Positions 40,128 through 50,958 of a stretch of 64,000 nucleotides of DNA are shown here, in pieces. The notes beneath the pieces are model-generated. The model ran no database searches and had not been told where the DNA came from. It saw only the letters and a program-made list of their open reading frames with translations. Position numbers and translations under genes: made by a program. Origin of the DNA: Pseudomonas sp. RSB 5.4 (GTDB lineage: Bacteria > Pseudomonadota > Gammaproteobacteria > Pseudomonadales > Pseudomonadaceae); NCBI RefSeq assembly GCF_037126175.1, contig NZ_CP146986.1, positions 3,915,001 through 3,979,000 of the forward strand, given 5' to 3'. Every line of letters starts with the position of its first letter. The first letter of the stretch is position 1.

Positions 40128-41008
40128 TGACGACGTACGCCGTCGGCGACCTGCAAGGCTGCCTCGAACCGCTCAAATGTCTGCTCAAGCAAGTGGCTTT
40201 CGACCCGGAGCTCGATCGGCTGTGGCTGGTCGGCGACCTGGTCAACCGCGGCCCGCAATCGCTGGAGACCCTGCGTTTTCTCTACGGCATGCGTGACTCG
40301 CTGGTTTGCGTACTGGGTAACCATGACCTGCACCTGCTCGCTGCGGCCAACAACATTGAGCGCCTGAAGAAATCCGATACCCTGCGCGAGATCATTGAAG
40401 CCCCCGACGCGGCCGATCTGCTCGAGTGGCTGCGCCAGCAAAAGCTCATGCACTACGACGAGCAACGCGAAATTGCCATGGTGCATGCGGGCATTCCTCC
40501 GCAGTGGTCCTTGCGCAAGGCCCTGAAGTACGCGGCCGAGGCCGAAGCGGCATTGCGTGACGACAACCTGTTTCCGCTTTACCTGGACGGCATGTACGGC
40601 AATGAGCCGGCGAAATGGGACAGCGAGCTCACGGGCGTGACCCGCCTGCGCGTCATCACCAACTATTTCACCCGCATGCGCTTCTGCACCGCCGAGGGCA
40701 AGCTCGACCTCAAGAGCAAGGAAGGCCTCGACACCGCCCCGCCGGGCTACAAGCCCTGGTTCCAGCACAAGGAGCGCAAGACCCGCGGTCTGCGGATCAT
40801 CTTCGGTCACTGGGCTGCGCTGGAAGGCGATGTTCACGAACCAGGCATCTCGGCGCTCGACACCGGTTGTGTCTGGGGCGGCAGCCTGACGCTGATGAAC
40901 GTCGACAGCGGCGAGCGCGTGTCGTGCAAATGCGATGAGCACGGCGGGCTTGTACCAACCGTCACCCCACTTATCCCCGAAACTCCGCCAGTCAGCGCCC
41001 CGCGTTAG
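40127..41008 (+). CDS. apaH: Symmetrical diadenosine tetraphosphate hydrolase
   Basis: ApaH splits Ap4A into two ADP and can remove Np4-type caps from RNA. The 293-aa metallophosphatase has [27 protein letters not shown] and the C-terminal FGHWAALEG. Metal ligands are complete. Its start codon shares one base with the apaG stop codon. The tail beyond about 270 is proline-rich and variable. Confidence 0.95.
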   Translation: MTTYAVGDLQGCLEPLKCLLKQVAFDPELDRLWLVGDLVNRGPQSLETLRFLYGMRDSLVCVLGNHDLHLLAAANNIERLKKSDTLREIIEAPDAADLLEWLRQQKLMHYDEQREIAMVHAGIPPQWSLRKALKYAAEAEAALRDDNLFPLYLDGMYGNEPAKWDSELTGVTRLRVITNYFTRMRFCTAEGKLDLKSKEGLDTAPPGYKPWFQHKERKTRGLRIIFGHWAALEGDVHEPGISALDTGCVWGGSLTLMNVDSGERVSCKCDEHGGLVPTVTPLIPETPPVSAPR

Positions 41009-41041
41009 ACTGCGTATTCTGCCGAGCTACAGGAACCCGCC

Positions 41042-41371
41042 ATGAGCGAATTCAAACGAATCCCCCCGGAACAGGCCCAGGCCCTGCGTGAACGAGGCGC
41101 AGTCGTGGTTGATGTCCGTGATCCCGCCACCTTTGCCGCACTGCATATCAGTGGCTCGAAGCATTTGGACAACCATTCCTTGCACGCTTTTATCCAAGGC
41201 GCCGATCTTGATGCACCGACTGTCGTCGTTTGCTATCACGGCAATTCCAGCCAGGGTGCGGCCGCCTACCTGATCAGCCAGGGCTTCTCCGACGTCTACA
41301 GCATGGACGGCGGTTTCGAGTTGTGGCGTACGACTTATCCTGCAGAAACCGCGCAAGGCACGCCCGAATAA
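41042..41371 (+). CDS. glpE: Thiosulfate sulfurtransferase GlpE (single-domain rhodanese)
   Basis: GlpE transfers sulfur from thiosulfate to cyanide or thiols. The 109-aa protein is one rhodanese domain, with active-site Cys64 in [14 protein letters not shown], the DVRD loop near residue 24 and the GGFELW end. It is 33 bases after apaH and lacks any neighbouring glp gene, as usual in Pseudomonas. A GC-rich stem-loop follows the stop. Confidence 0.93.
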   Translation: MSEFKRIPPEQAQALRERGAVVVDVRDPATFAALHISGSKHLDNHSLHAFIQGADLDAPTVVVCYHGNSSQGAAAYLISQGFSDVYSMDGGFELWRTTYPAETAQGTPE

Positions 41372-41384
41372 TTTTTTTTGTCAC

Positions 41385-41414
41385 GCGCAGGCCCCGGCTG
41401 CCGTGGGCCTGCGC
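41385..41414 (+). other. Stem-loop and leader in the 295-bp glpE-prkA gap
   Basis: GCGCAGGCCC and GGGCCTGCGC (41385-41394 and 41405-41414) form a perfect 10-bp stem with a 10-base loop. A T-run precedes it, but none follows, so it is a weak terminator at best. The rest of the gap (41415-41666) has no trustworthy ORF. At 41478-41484 is CTATCCT, which resembles a stationary-phase (RpoS) -10 element and could start the prkA transcript, leaving a leader of about 180 bases. Confidence 0.4.
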
Positions 41415-41666
41415 AGGGCAGACGAACGGTCTGCCACAACTAATTACGTATCTCCCCTTTACCTCCCGAATTCCCAACTATCCTTAAGCCCAGGCCATCC
41501 AAAACAGGGGAGAGCCGGTACACCGGCGCACGGGTCATCGGGAGTGACTTTCAAGGTTGTCGACCGCGAAAGTGTTCTGGGGGGTAAACAAGTGGCCACA
41601 GCGGCTGCTTGCCAGCATCGACTGAGTGATCCGGCGTCGGCTCCACGTATCGAGCGAGGTGACGTC

Positions 41667-43589
41667 ATGAGTATCTTTAGCCACTTCCAACAACGCTTCG
41701 AGTCCACACGCCAGGAAGAACTCTCGCTGCAAGAGTACCTGGAACTGTGCAAGAAAGACCGGAGCGCCTACGTTTCCGCCGCCGAGCGTCTATTGATGGC
41801 CATCGGCGAACCGGAACTGCTCGACACATCGACCAATTCGAGGCTGTCGCGCATCTTCTCCAACAAGGTGATCCGTCGCTATCCGGCCTTTGAAGACTTC
41901 CACGGGATGGAAGAATGCATCGACCAGATCGTCTCGTATTTCCGCCATGCCGCCCAAGGCCTGGAAGAGAAGAAACAGATCCTCTACCTGCTCGGCCCCG
42001 TTGGTGGCGGTAAATCGTCCCTGGCCGAGAAGCTGAAACAGCTGATGGAAAAGGTGCCCTTCTACGCGATCAAGGGTTCGCCGGTATTCGAATCGCCCCT
42101 GGGTCTGTTCAACGCCACCGAAGATGGCGCGATCCTCGAGGAAGATTTCGGCATTCCACGGCGCTACCTGAACACCATCATGTCGCCCTGGGCGACCAAA
42201 CGCCTGGCCGAATTCGGTGGCGACATCAGCCAGTTCCGCGTGGTCAAGTTGTACCCGTCGATCCTCAATCAGATCGCCGTGGCCAAAACCGAACCGGGCG
42301 ACGAGAACAACCAGGACATCTCGGCGCTGGTCGGTAAGGTCGACATTCGCAAACTCGAGGAATACCCACAGAACGACGCCGACGCCTACAGCTACTCCGG
42401 TGCGCTGTGCCGGGCCAACCAGGGCCTGATGGAATTCGTCGAAATGTTCAAGGCACCGATCAAGGTGCTGCACCCATTGCTGACCGCCACCCAGGAAGGC
42501 AACTACAACAGTACCGAAGGCCTCGGCGCGATTCCGTTCACCGGGATCCTGCTCGCGCACTCCAACGAATCGGAGTGGCACACTTTCCGCAACAACAAGA
42601 ACAACGAAGCCTTCATCGACCGGATCTACATCGTCAAAGTGCCGTACTGCCTGCGCGTCAGCGACGAGGTCAAGATCTACGACAAGTTGCTGTTCAACAG
42701 TTCGCTGGCGAAGGCCCACTGCGCACCGGACACTCTGAAGATGCTGGCGCAGTTCACCGTGTTATCTCGCCTCAAGGAGCCGGAAAACTCCAACATCTAT
42801 TCGAAGATGCGCGTCTACGACGGGGAAAACCTCAAGGACACCGATCCGAAGGCCAAATCGATTCAGGAATACCGCGACTCGGCCGGCGTCGACGAGGGCA
42901 TGAACGGCCTGTCGACCCGCTTCGCGTTCAAGATCCTGTCCAAGGTGTTCAACTTCGATCCGCATGAAATCGCCGCCAACCCGGTGCACCTGCTGTATGT
43001 GCTGGAACAGCAGATCGAACAGGAACAGTTCCAGGCCGAGACTCGCGAACGCTACCTGCGCTACCTCAAGGAATACCTGGCGCCGCGTTATATCGAATTC
43101 ATCGGCAAGGAGATCCAGACCGCGTACCTGGAGTCTTACAGCGAATACGGGCAAAACATCTTCGACCGCTACGTGCTGTATGCAGACTTCTGGATTCAGG
43201 ATCAGGAATACCGCGACCCGGAAACCGGCGAGATTCTCAACCGTGTCGCCCTGAACGAAGAACTGGAGAAAATCGAGAAGCCGGCCGGCATCAGCAATCC
43301 GAAGGATTTCCGCAACGAAATCGTCAACTTCGTATTGCGCGCCCGAGCCAACAACAACGGCAAGAATCCGACCTGGCTCAGCTACGAAAAACTGCGGGTG
43401 GTCATCGAGAAAAAAATGTTCTCGAACACCGAAGACCTGCTGCCAGTCATCAGCTTCAATGCCAAGGCCAGCAAAGAGGATCAACAGAAACACAACGACT
43501 TCGTTACTCGAATGGTCGAACGCGGCTACACCGACAAACAGGTACGACTGCTGTCCGAGTGGTACCTGCGGGTCCGGAAGTCGCAGTGA
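41667..43589 (+). CDS. prkA: PrkA family serine protein kinase/AAA protein
   Basis: PrkA (YeaG in E. coli) is a conserved AAA-type kinase or protease active in starvation. The 640-aa product starts MSIFSHFQQRFESTRQEELS and shows a PrkA AAA domain with Walker A GPVGGGKSS (110-118). The C-terminal PrkA kinase-like region extends from about residue 390. ATG 41667 is preferred; the upstream open frame to 41403 is noncoding leader. It is the first gene of prkA-yeaH-ycgB, a unit of related function kept together in many Gammaproteobacteria. Confidence 0.93.
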   Translation: MSIFSHFQQRFESTRQEELSLQEYLELCKKDRSAYVSAAERLLMAIGEPELLDTSTNSRLSRIFSNKVIRRYPAFEDFHGMEECIDQIVSYFRHAAQGLEEKKQILYLLGPVGGGKSSLAEKLKQLMEKVPFYAIKGSPVFESPLGLFNATEDGAILEEDFGIPRRYLNTIMSPWATKRLAEFGGDISQFRVVKLYPSILNQIAVAKTEPGDENNQDISALVGKVDIRKLEEYPQNDADAYSYSGALCRANQGLMEFVEMFKAPIKVLHPLLTATQEGNYNSTEGLGAIPFTGILLAHSNESEWHTFRNNKNNEAFIDRIYIVKVPYCLRVSDEVKIYDKLLFNSSLAKAHCAPDTLKMLAQFTVLSRLKEPENSNIYSKMRVYDGENLKDTDPKAKSIQEYRDSAGVDEGMNGLSTRFAFKILSKVFNFDPHEIAANPVHLLYVLEQQIEQEQFQAETRERYLRYLKEYLAPRYIEFIGKEIQTAYLESYSEYGQNIFDRYVLYADFWIQDQEYRDPETGEILNRVALNEELEKIEKPAGISNPKDFRNEIVNFVLRARANNNGKNPTWLSYEKLRVVIEKKMFSNTEDLLPVISFNAKASKEDQQKHNDFVTRMVERGYTDKQVRLLSEWYLRVRKSQ

Positions 43590-43590
43590 A

Positions 43591-43696
43591 GCAGTTGCAA
43601 GCTTCTAGCTATCAGCTGCAAGAACAAAGCGCGTAACCCACAGATGCCCGGGAACCTGCTTTTACTTGCAGCTTGAAGCTCACAACTTGAAGCTGC
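43591..43696. repeat. Imperfect inverted repeat, GCAAGCTT/AGCTGCAAG-type element
   Basis: The left arm GCAGTTGCAAGCTTCTAGCT and on to 43622, and the right arm 43665-43696 (CTTGCAGCTTGAAGCT...), are complementary over about 32 bases with mismatches. The right arm holds two AGCTTGAAGCT-like direct copies. This element sits in the 121-bp gap between prkA and yeaH and does not resemble the REP class. Confidence 0.6.
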
Positions 43697-43710
43697 CCGG
43701 AGGGCTTCCT

Positions 43711-44982
43711 ATGAGTTATGTGATCGACCGACGCCTCAATGGCAAGAACAAGAGCACGGTGAATCGCCAGCGCTTCCTGCGGCGTTACCGTGATCACATC
43801 AAGAAGGCTGTCGAAGAGGCGGTCAGCCGGCGTTCCATCACCGATATGGAACACGGCGAACAGATCAGCATTCCCGGTCGCGACATCGACGAACCGGTGC
43901 TTCATCACGGTCGCGGCGGCAAGCAGACCGTGGTTCATCCCGGCAACAAGGAATTCACTGCCGGCGAACATATCGCCCGTCCACCGGGGGGTGGCGGCGG
44001 ACGCGGTCCGGGCAAGGCCGGCAATTCCGGCGAGGGCATGGACGAGTTCGTCTTCCAGATCACCCAGGAAGAATTCCTCGAATTCATGTTCGAGGACCTC
44101 GAACTGCCGAATCTGGTGAAACGCAACCTCAGTGGTACCGACACGTTCAAGACTGTGCGCGCAGGGATCAGCAACGAGGGTAACCCGTCGCGGATCAACA
44201 TCATCCGCACCCTGCGCTCGGCTCACGCCAGGCGCATTGCGCTGTCCGGCAGCAGCCGTGCCAAACTGCGCGAGGCCAAAGAGGAACTGGCGCGATTAAA
44301 GCGTGAAGAGCCGGATAACTTCGGCGATATTCAGGAACTCGAAGCGGAAATCGAAAAACTCAGCGCGCGCATTCATCGCGTGCCGTTTCTCGACACCTTC
44401 GACCTCAAGTACAACCTGCTGATCAAGCAACCCAACCCCAGCTCGAAAGCGGTGATGTTCTGCCTGATGGACGTTTCCGGCTCGATGACCCAGGCGACCA
44501 AAGACATCGCCAAACGCTTTTTCATCCTGCTGTACCTGTTCCTCAAGCGCAATTACGACAAGATCGACGTCGTGTTCATCCGCCACCACACCAGCGCCCG
44601 GGAAGTGGACGAGGAAGAGTTCTTCTATTCACGGGAAACCGGCGGCACCATCGTCTCCAGCGCGCTGAAGCTGATGCAGGAGATCATGGCCGAGCGTTAC
44701 CCGAGCAACGAATGGAACATCTATGCCGCGCAGGCTTCCGACGGCGACAACTGGAACGATGACTCGCCGATCTGCCGCGACATCCTGATCAACCAGATCA
44801 TGCCGTTTGTGCAGTACTACACTTATGTGGAGATCACCCCGCGCGAGCACCAGGCCCTCTGGTACGAATACGAACGCATTGCCGAAGCCTTTTCCGACAC
44901 GTTTGCCCAGCAGCAGCTGGTCTCGGCCGGGGATATCTATCCGGTCTTCCGTGAACTCTTCCAGCGCAGGTTAGTGACATGA
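43711..44982 (+). CDS. yeaH: DUF444 family protein YeaH (von Willebrand-like)
   Basis: The 423-aa protein belongs to the YeaH/YhbH family. It starts [20 protein letters not shown], has a glycine-rich stretch ([11 protein letters not shown]) and a vWA-like metal ion-dependent adhesion motif DVSGSMT with metal-ligand pattern DxSxS near residue 253. GGAGG precedes ATG 43711. It overlaps ycgB by four bases. The vWA domain suggests a partner role for the AAA protein PrkA, as in MoxR-vWA pairs; this is inference. Confidence 0.92.
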   Translation: MSYVIDRRLNGKNKSTVNRQRFLRRYRDHIKKAVEEAVSRRSITDMEHGEQISIPGRDIDEPVLHHGRGGKQTVVHPGNKEFTAGEHIARPPGGGGGRGPGKAGNSGEGMDEFVFQITQEEFLEFMFEDLELPNLVKRNLSGTDTFKTVRAGISNEGNPSRINIIRTLRSAHARRIALSGSSRAKLREAKEELARLKREEPDNFGDIQELEAEIEKLSARIHRVPFLDTFDLKYNLLIKQPNPSSKAVMFCLMDVSGSMTQATKDIAKRFFILLYLFLKRNYDKIDVVFIRHHTSAREVDEEEFFYSRETGGTIVSSALKLMQEIMAERYPSNEWNIYAAQASDGDNWNDDSPICRDILINQIMPFVQYYTYVEITPREHQALWYEYERIAEAFSDTFAQQQLVSAGDIYPVFRELFQRRLVT

Positions 44983-46541
44983 CCGCCAAAGAGCAGAAAC
45001 GCCAACCCATCTCCACCGGCTCCGAATGGACGTTCGAGCTGATCCAGGCCTACGACCGCGAAATCGCCCGGATTGCGGCCGGCTACGCGCTGGATACCTA
45101 TCCCAACCAGATCGAAGTGATCACCGCCGAGCAGATGATGGATGCCTATGCCTCGGTCGGCATGCCACTGGGCTATCACCACTGGTCCTACGGCAAACAC
45201 TTCCTCAGCACCGAGAAATCCTACAGCCGCGGCCAGATGGGGCTGGCCTACGAAATCGTGATCAACTCGGACCCGTGCATCGCCTACCTGATGGAGGAAA
45301 ACACCATCTGCATGCAGGCGCTGGTGGTCGCTCACGCGTGCTACGGGCACAACAGTTTCTTCAAGGGCAACTACCTGTTCCGCACCTGGACTGACGCCAG
45401 CTCGATCATCGATTACCTGGTGTTCGCCAAGCAGTACATCATGCAATGCGAAGAGCGCCACGGTATCGACGCGGTGGAGGACCTGCTCGACTCCTGCCAT
45501 GCGCTGATGAACTACGGAGTCGACCGCTACAAGCGCCCGTATCCGATCTCCGCCGAGGAAGAACGCCGGCGGCAGAAAGATCGCGAAGAGCACATGCAGA
45601 AGCAGATCAACGATCTGTGGCGCACCATCCCCAAAGGCGCGGACAAATACAGCGACAAGGACAACGCGCGCTTCCCGGCCGAACCGCAGGAAAACATCCT
45701 GTACTTCATCGAGAAACACGCGCCTCTGCTTGAGCCGTGGCAACGGGAGATCGTGCGGATCGTACGCAAGATCGCCCAGTATTTTTATCCACAGCGCCAG
45801 ACTCAGGTGATGAACGAAGGCTGGGCCACGTTCTGGCACTACACGCTGATGAACGACCTGTACGACGAGGGCCTGGTGACCGACGGCTTCATGATGGAAT
45901 TCCTCACCTCGCACACCAGCGTGGTGTTCCAGCCCGGCTTCGACAGTCCTTACTACAACGGGATCAACCCCTACGCACTGGGTTTCGCGATGTATCGCGA
46001 CATCCGCCGCATGTGCGAAAACCCCACCGAGGAAGACCGGCGCTGGTTCCCGGACATCGCCGGCTCTGACTGGCTGTCGACGATCAAGTTCGCCATGAGC
46101 AGCTTCAAGGACGAGAGTTTCATCCTGCAATACCTGTCACCGAAGGTGATCCGCGATCTGAAGCTGTTCAGCATCCTCGATGACGATCAGAAGGACGATT
46201 TGCTGGTACCGGCGATCCATGACGAAACCGGCTACCGGATCATCCGTGAAACCCTGGCCGCGCAGTACAACCTCGGCAACCGCGAGCCCAACGTGCAGAT
46301 CTACAGCATCGACCGGCGCGGCGACCGCTCGCTGACCCTGCGTCACCAGCAACATGACCGCAAACCCTTGGGCGACTCCACCGACGAGGTACTGAAACAT
46401 CTGCACCGGTTGTGGGGCTTCGACATTCATCTGGAAACCCTGCAGGGTGACCAGATCATGAAAACCCACCATGTACCGCCGCGAAGTGAACACAGCGAAG
46501 GCGATTACGGTCGGCTCGACTTGGCCGTGATTCATCTTTAG
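44979..46541 (+). CDS. ycgB: SpoVR family protein YcgB
   Basis: YcgB/SpoVR proteins occur in spore formers and in Gammaproteobacteria beside prkA and yeaH, and their biochemical role is not settled. The 520-aa protein has the conserved [41 protein letters not shown] and [10 protein letters not shown] blocks. The clustered His/Glu residues ([14 protein letters not shown]) look like a metal site. The ATGA overlap with yeaH shows one coupled unit. It ends 64 bases before cca. Confidence 0.93.
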   Translation: MTAKEQKRQPISTGSEWTFELIQAYDREIARIAAGYALDTYPNQIEVITAEQMMDAYASVGMPLGYHHWSYGKHFLSTEKSYSRGQMGLAYEIVINSDPCIAYLMEENTICMQALVVAHACYGHNSFFKGNYLFRTWTDASSIIDYLVFAKQYIMQCEERHGIDAVEDLLDSCHALMNYGVDRYKRPYPISAEEERRRQKDREEHMQKQINDLWRTIPKGADKYSDKDNARFPAEPQENILYFIEKHAPLLEPWQREIVRIVRKIAQYFYPQRQTQVMNEGWATFWHYTLMNDLYDEGLVTDGFMMEFLTSHTSVVFQPGFDSPYYNGINPYALGFAMYRDIRRMCENPTEEDRRWFPDIAGSDWLSTIKFAMSSFKDESFILQYLSPKVIRDLKLFSILDDDQKDDLLVPAIHDETGYRIIRETLAAQYNLGNREPNVQIYSIDRRGDRSLTLRHQQHDRKPLGDSTDEVLKHLHRLWGFDIHLETLQGDQIMKTHHVPPRSEHSEGDYGRLDLAVIHL

Positions 46542-46605
46542 ATGCGGCTCTGACCTCCGAAAGTCCGGCGCAGGGGTTATCCTGTCGGGCTAACGGAGGT
46601 TTTTT

Positions 46606-47835
46606 ATGCAGATTTTCAAGGTTGGCGGCGCGGTGCGCGATCGCTTGCTCGGCTTACCGGTAACCGATATTGATTGGGTGGTGGTTGGCGCCACGGCAGA
46701 CGAGATGCTCGCCAAGGGTTATCGCCCGGTTGGAGCGGATTTTCCGGTATTCCTTCACCCCAAGACCGGCGAGGAATACGCCCTCGCCCGCACCGAACGC
46801 AAAAGCGGTCGCGGTTATGGCGGCTTCACCTTTCACGCCAGCCCCGAAGTCACCCTCGAAGAAGACCTGATCCGCCGTGATCTGACGATCAACGCGATCG
46901 CCGAAGACGACCAGCAAAACCTGACCGATCCGTATCATGGCCAGCGCGATCTCGAAGCGCGCATCCTGCGCCACGTTTCCCCCGCATTCGCCGAAGATCC
47001 GCTCCGTGTGCTGCGCGTTGCGCGCTTTGCTGCCCGATATGCCAGTCTTGGCTTCGCTGTCGCACCAGAAACACTGGAACTGATGCGCCAGCTCAGTGAG
47101 TCCGGTGAACTGCAGGCGCTGACCGCCGAACGCAGCTGGAAAGAAATCTCCCGCGCACTGATGGAAGATCAGCCGCAGGTATTCATCCAGGTGCTGCGCG
47201 ACTGTGGCGCCTTGAAAGTATTGATGCCGGAAGTCGACGCGCTGTTCGGCGTACCGCAACCGGAGGCTCATCATCCGGAAATCGACACCGGCCTGCACAC
47301 TCTCAGCGTTCTGGAGCAATCAGCGCTGCACGAACAACCGCTAACGGTACGCTGGGCTTGTCTGCTGCATGACCTCGGCAAAGGCCTGACGCCGGAAAAA
47401 GAGTGGCCACGACATATCGCCCATGAACACACCGGGTTGAAGCTGATCAAAGCGGTCAACGAACGCTTCAAGGCACCGAAGGACTGCCAGGAACTGGCGT
47501 TGCTAGTCGGCGAGTACCACACCCATGGCCACCGCGCCCTGGAGCTGAAGGCGTCGACCTTGCTGGAGCTGCTGCAGAGCTTTGACGTGTATCGCCGCCC
47601 GCAGCGTTTTGAGGAATTCATCGTCGCCTGCGAGATGGATGCCCGTGGACGCAAGGGCCTGGAGCAACGCAGTTACCCACAGGCGGATTATCTGCGCGGC
47701 GCTGCCAAGGCTGCACGGGAAGTCGCGGTGCAGCCGTTGCTGGAGAAGGGATTCAAAGGCCCGGAACTGGGCGAAGCGCTGAAGCGAGAACGACTGAAGG
47801 CGCTAAAAGCCTACAAAGACGAGGCGTCAGCCTGA
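46606..47835 (+). CDS. cca: Multifunctional CCA tRNA nucleotidyltransferase with HD domain
   Basis: Cca adds and repairs the 3' CCA of tRNAs; the HD domain gives phosphatase and phosphodiesterase activity. The 409-aa protein has [20 protein letters not shown] (nucleotidyltransferase GG and DxD), [29 protein letters not shown], and the C-terminal HD motif LLHDLGKG with HEHTG. The size matches the class I gammaproteobacterial enzyme. A REP pair follows the stop by 5 bases. Confidence 0.95.
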   Translation: MQIFKVGGAVRDRLLGLPVTDIDWVVVGATADEMLAKGYRPVGADFPVFLHPKTGEEYALARTERKSGRGYGGFTFHASPEVTLEEDLIRRDLTINAIAEDDQQNLTDPYHGQRDLEARILRHVSPAFAEDPLRVLRVARFAARYASLGFAVAPETLELMRQLSESGELQALTAERSWKEISRALMEDQPQVFIQVLRDCGALKVLMPEVDALFGVPQPEAHHPEIDTGLHTLSVLEQSALHEQPLTVRWACLLHDLGKGLTPEKEWPRHIAHEHTGLKLIKAVNERFKAPKDCQELALLVGEYHTHGHRALELKASTLLELLQSFDVYRRPQRFEEFIVACEMDARGRKGLEQRSYPQADYLRGAAKAAREVAVQPLLEKGFKGPELGEALKRERLKALKAYKDEASA

Positions 47836-47840
47836 AAAGC

Positions 47841-47911
47841 TTCGCGAGCAAGCCCGCTCCCACAAGGGGAATGCATTGCAAATGTGGGAGCGGGCTTGCT
47901 CGCGAAAGCGG
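47841..47911. repeat. REP pair (REPIN-type), inward orientation
   Basis: TTCGCGAGCAAGCCCGCTCC begins at 47841 and the inverted mate TGTGGGAGCGGGCTTGCTCG runs to about 47905, with only about 18 bases between the two arms, where AATGCA and TGCAAA extend the symmetry. It separates the convergent cca and folK. Confidence 0.85.
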
Positions 47912-47919
47912 CAGTTAAT

Positions 47920-48438
47920 TCAACGCAAATCCGAAGACGTCAGCTGCTGCCCACGCCACTCAAAGGCCACCGGCGCCAACACCTGATCGATCTGCGCCTC
48001 GGCCCACAACGTCGCGAAGCTTTTTCCCACACCAGGATGTACCCGATCCGGCGCAATCAGCGACAGCGGCCACAGCACAAAGGCGTTTTTCAGGATTTCG
48101 GCACGCGGCAGAATCAAGCCGTCGAAGTTACCGGTCAGATCGCCGTATAACAGCACGTCGATATCCAGCGGCAGCCCCTTGCGATCCGGCGCATAGCGAC
48201 CGTTATCGGCTTCGATGAATTTCAGGCGCCGATCCAGCTCCATCAACGGCAGATCGGTCAGCGCCGAGACCACGAAGTTGTAGAACGGCCCGCTCTTGAT
48301 CCCCACCGGCTGACTCTCGAACACCGCCGAACAGCGCATATCCACCAGAAACGTCGCCAATGCGTCGAGTCCGGCGCGCAAATGGGTTTCGCGCTCGATA
48401 TTGCTACCGAGCCCGAGGTACACCTGAGTCAGCGACAT
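47920..48438 (-). CDS. folK: 6-hydroxymethyl-7,8-dihydropterin pyrophosphokinase
   Basis: FolK transfers pyrophosphate from ATP to the pterin alcohol in folate synthesis. The 172-aa protein has YLGLGSNIERE, the FYNFVV strand, RRLKFIEADNGRYAPDRKG and LDIDVLLYGD with the two metal-binding aspartates, then LPRAEILKNAFVLWPL. It overlaps folB by ten bases, so the two folate genes form one transcript. A paralogous folK may exist elsewhere in the genome. Confidence 0.93.
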   Translation of the reverse strand: MSLTQVYLGLGSNIERETHLRAGLDALATFLVDMRCSAVFESQPVGIKSGPFYNFVVSALTDLPLMELDRRLKFIEADNGRYAPDRKGLPLDIDVLLYGDLTGNFDGLILPRAEILKNAFVLWPLSLIAPDRVHPGVGKSFATLWAEAQIDQVLAPVAFEWRGQQLTSSDLR

Positions 48439-48785
48439 CCGCGCTCGATCTCCACACCCACACCACCCTTGGCTGCCGGCACGGCACCAGGCTTGGTCAG
48501 CTTCAGACGAACCCAGGTGATCTTGAATTCAGCCATCAGCACTTCGACCAGACGCTCGGCAAAGGTCTCGACCAGTTGATACTGCGCCTGCTCGGCAAAG
48601 GCCTGGATGCGCGTGGAAACGCTGGCGTAATCGAGCGCCAGGGTCAGGTCGTCACCGGCCGCTGCCGGGCGATTGTCCCAGGCGAAGCTCAGATCAAGAC
48701 GCAAGCACTGTCGGATGCCGCGCTCCCAGTCGTAGGCACCGATCACGGTGTCAACTTCCAGGCCCTCGATAAACACTCTGTCCAA
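48429..48785 (-). CDS. folB: Dihydroneopterin aldolase
   Basis: FolB cleaves dihydroneopterin to the substrate of FolK. The 118-aa protein has [35 protein letters not shown] and [12 protein letters not shown]. The start is the TTG at 48785, which has GGAG eight bases upstream and gives the usual length; longer in-frame starts run past it. The pair folB-folK is divergent from plsY with 74 bases between them. Confidence 0.92.
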   Translation of the reverse strand: MDRVFIEGLEVDTVIGAYDWERGIRQCLRLDLSFAWDNRPAAAGDDLTLALDYASVSTRIQAFAEQAQYQLVETFAERLVEVLMAEFKITWVRLKLTKPGAVPAAKGGVGVEIERGCR

Positions 48786-48859
48786 GCACTTTTCTCCGCT
48801 GCACGACAAGGGCGCAATGCGCCGTTAGAATCAGGGCGTCCTCGCCCGGAATAGTTAGC

Positions 48860-49429
48860 ATGTTTTGGTTAGTGGCGATCCTCGCCTACCTGCTCGGCTC
48901 TCTGTCCTTCGCCATTTTGCTCAGCCGCCTGACCGGAAATCCGGATCCGCGAATGAGTGGCTCGGGTAATGCCGGCGCCACCAACATGCTGCGCCTGGCC
49001 GGTCGCAAACTGGCGATCCTGACCCTGCTGGGTGATCTGTGCAAAGGCCTGGTACCGGTGCTGATCGCAGCGGCCATGGGCCTTTCGCTGCAGGATCAGG
49101 CCTGGATCGGCGTGTGCGCCGTGATCGGTCACCTGTTCCCGCTGTACTTCCGTTTTCGCGGCGGCAAAGGCGTCGCCACGGCTGCCGGCATGTTGCTGGG
49201 CCTGTATCCGCCCGCCGCACTGCTTGCGGTGTGCGCCTGGCTGCTGACGTTCTACCTGACCCGCACCAGCTCGCTGGCGGCGCTGATTGCCACGCCCCTG
49301 ACCCTGCCCTTGCTTGCGTGGCAAGAACCGGAGGCGCTACTGCCGATGAGCGCGTTGACGCTGCTGATCGTCTGGCGCCACCGCGGCAATCTACGCGACC
49401 TGTTTGCCGGGCGCGAACGGCATTTTTAA
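48860..49429 (+). CDS. plsY: Acyl-phosphate glycerol-3-phosphate acyltransferase
   Basis: PlsY makes lysophosphatidic acid from acyl-phosphate and glycerol-3-phosphate, the first membrane lipid step. The 189-aa integral protein has five hydrophobic segments and the motifs [14 protein letters not shown] (loop 1), [12 protein letters not shown] (loop 2) and a C-terminal WRHRGNL. This is a normal length. It is convergent with tsaD with 35 bases between stops, and I do not see a terminator there. Confidence 0.95.
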   Translation: MFWLVAILAYLLGSLSFAILLSRLTGNPDPRMSGSGNAGATNMLRLAGRKLAILTLLGDLCKGLVPVLIAAAMGLSLQDQAWIGVCAVIGHLFPLYFRFRGGKGVATAAGMLLGLYPPAALLAVCAWLLTFYLTRTSSLAALIATPLTLPLLAWQEPEALLPMSALTLLIVWRHRGNLRDLFAGRERHF

Positions 49430-49464
49430 ATACCGCTCAGCCACACCGCCAATCACACCGCCCT

Positions 49465-50490
49465 TCACAGCGCCGACAACTGCTCCATCGGCCAGCGCGC
49501 CTGCACGCTGATCGCCAGACTTTCCTGCTGACCGACCTGCAAACGCTGGCAACCGGCAAACGCGATCATCGCGCCATTGTCGGTGCAGAACTCGGGACGG
49601 GCATAGAACACCTCGCCCTGCATGTCGCCGAGCATCTTTTCCAGCGATGCGCGCAACGCTTTGTTGGCGCTGACGCCGCCAGCGATCACCAAACGCTTCA
49701 TGCCCGCGTGTTTCAGCGCGCGCTTGCACTTGATGGTCAAAGTCTCCACCACGGCCTGCTGGAACGCCAGCGCGATGTCGCAACGGGCTTGCTCGCTGTC
49801 GTCCCCGGCGCTGACGCATTGCTGCCAGGTGTTGAGGGCAAAGGTTTTCAAGCCGCTGAAGCTGAAATCCAGGCCCGGGCGATCGCACATTGGACGCGGG
49901 AAAGTGAAACGTCCTGCAACGCCCTTCTCGGCCAGCTTGGCGATTTCCGGCCCGCCCGGATAATTGAGGCCCATCATTTTCGCGGTTTTGTCGAACGCTT
50001 CGCCGGCAGCATCGTCGAGCGTCTCGCCGAGCAGGCTGTATTGGCCAATGCCATCGACCTGAACCAGCTGCGTATGACCACCGGAAACCAACAAAGCGAC
50101 GAACGGGAATTCCGGCGGTTTTGGCTCCAGCATTGGCGCCAGCAAGTGGCCTTCCATGTGGTGCACTCCGAGTGCCGGAATACCCCAGGCAAACGCCAGC
50201 GCCTGCGCGCAAGAGGCACCGACCAGCAGCGCTCCGACCAGGCCCGGGCCCGCGGTGTAAGCGATCGCGTCGATCTCGGTCGGCACGCAGTCAGCCTCGG
50301 CCAACACCTGACGAATCAAGGGCAGCATGCGCTTGACGTGGTCACGCGAGGCCAGCTCCGGCACCACACCGCCATAAATGCGGTGCAGGTCGATCTGACT
50401 GAACAGCGCGTCGGCCAGCAGGCCGCGTTCGCTGTCGTATAAAGCGACGCCGGTTTCGTCGCAGGACGTTTCTAATCCCAGTACTAGCAT
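49465..50490 (-). CDS. tsaD: tRNA threonylcarbamoyladenosine transferase TsaD
   Basis: TsaD completes the t6A modification at position 37 of ANN-decoding tRNAs with TsaB, TsaE and TsaC. The 341-aa ASKHA protein has [25 protein letters not shown] and the metal-binding pair H111/H115 in GVHHMEGHL, plus VSGGHTQLV and [11 protein letters not shown]. It is divergent from rpsU over a 199-bp gap, which is standard for this region. Confidence 0.96.
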   Translation of the reverse strand: MLVLGLETSCDETGVALYDSERGLLADALFSQIDLHRIYGGVVPELASRDHVKRMLPLIRQVLAEADCVPTEIDAIAYTAGPGLVGALLVGASCAQALAFAWGIPALGVHHMEGHLLAPMLEPKPPEFPFVALLVSGGHTQLVQVDGIGQYSLLGETLDDAAGEAFDKTAKMMGLNYPGGPEIAKLAEKGVAGRFTFPRPMCDRPGLDFSFSGLKTFALNTWQQCVSAGDDSEQARCDIALAFQQAVVETLTIKCKRALKHAGMKRLVIAGGVSANKALRASLEKMLGDMQGEVFYARPEFCTDNGAMIAFAGCQRLQVGQQESLAISVQARWPMEQLSAL

Positions 50491-50689
50491 GGGTTTGCGC
50501 CTTGTTTAGGCTGAATTCGAAGGCGCGCATAATAGTCGCCATGCGATGCCCCGACTAGCGGTTTTCGATCAGAGGCTTTGCATTCCGAGCGATGAGGGGT
50601 TAACATCCGCAACCCTTAAAAACCGACGTCTTCAAGTGCTCTTTTGCCGCGAGGATGTTGACCCCGGTAATGAATGAAGGTAGCTCTGG

Positions 50690-50905
50690 ATGCCAGCCGT
50701 CAAAGTTAAAGAGAACGAACCCTTCGACGTAGCTCTGCGTCGTTTCAAGCGCTCCTGCGAAAAAGCCGGTGTACTGGCTGAAGTTCGTAGCCGCGAATTT
50801 TACGAGAAGCCAACTTCTGAGCGTAAGCGCAAAGCAGCAGCCGCTGTTAAGCGTCACGCCAAGAAAGTTCAGCGCGAACAGCGCCGCGCCGTTCGTCTGT
50901 ACTAA
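50690..50905 (+). CDS. rpsU: 30S ribosomal protein S21
   Basis: S21 is a small basic protein of the 30S platform needed for efficient initiation. The 71-aa product is [20 protein letters not shown]... with the C-terminal basic [16 protein letters not shown], fully typical. It opens the rpsU-dnaG-rpoD unit, whose members serve translation, replication and transcription. A hairpin lies 32 bases after the stop, and a 483-bp gap separates it from dnaG. Confidence 0.97.
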
Positions 50906-50937
50906 TACACAGACGATCGTAGCAAGCTTCTTGCCTA

Positions 50938-50958
50938 AGCCCGGCCCTCAGCCGGGCT
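50938..50958 (+). terminator. Hairpin after rpsU, likely partial terminator
   Basis: AGCCCGGC and GCCGGGCT form a perfect 8-bp stem with loop CCTCA. No T-run follows (AATGGC), so it probably attenuates transcription into dnaG only partly. A partial terminator between rpsU and dnaG is known from E. coli. Confidence 0.6.

Noticed and set aside
41385..41414. The glpE stem-loop as a standard terminator
   Set aside because: The T-run is located before the stem and not after it, so I list it only as a stem-loop.
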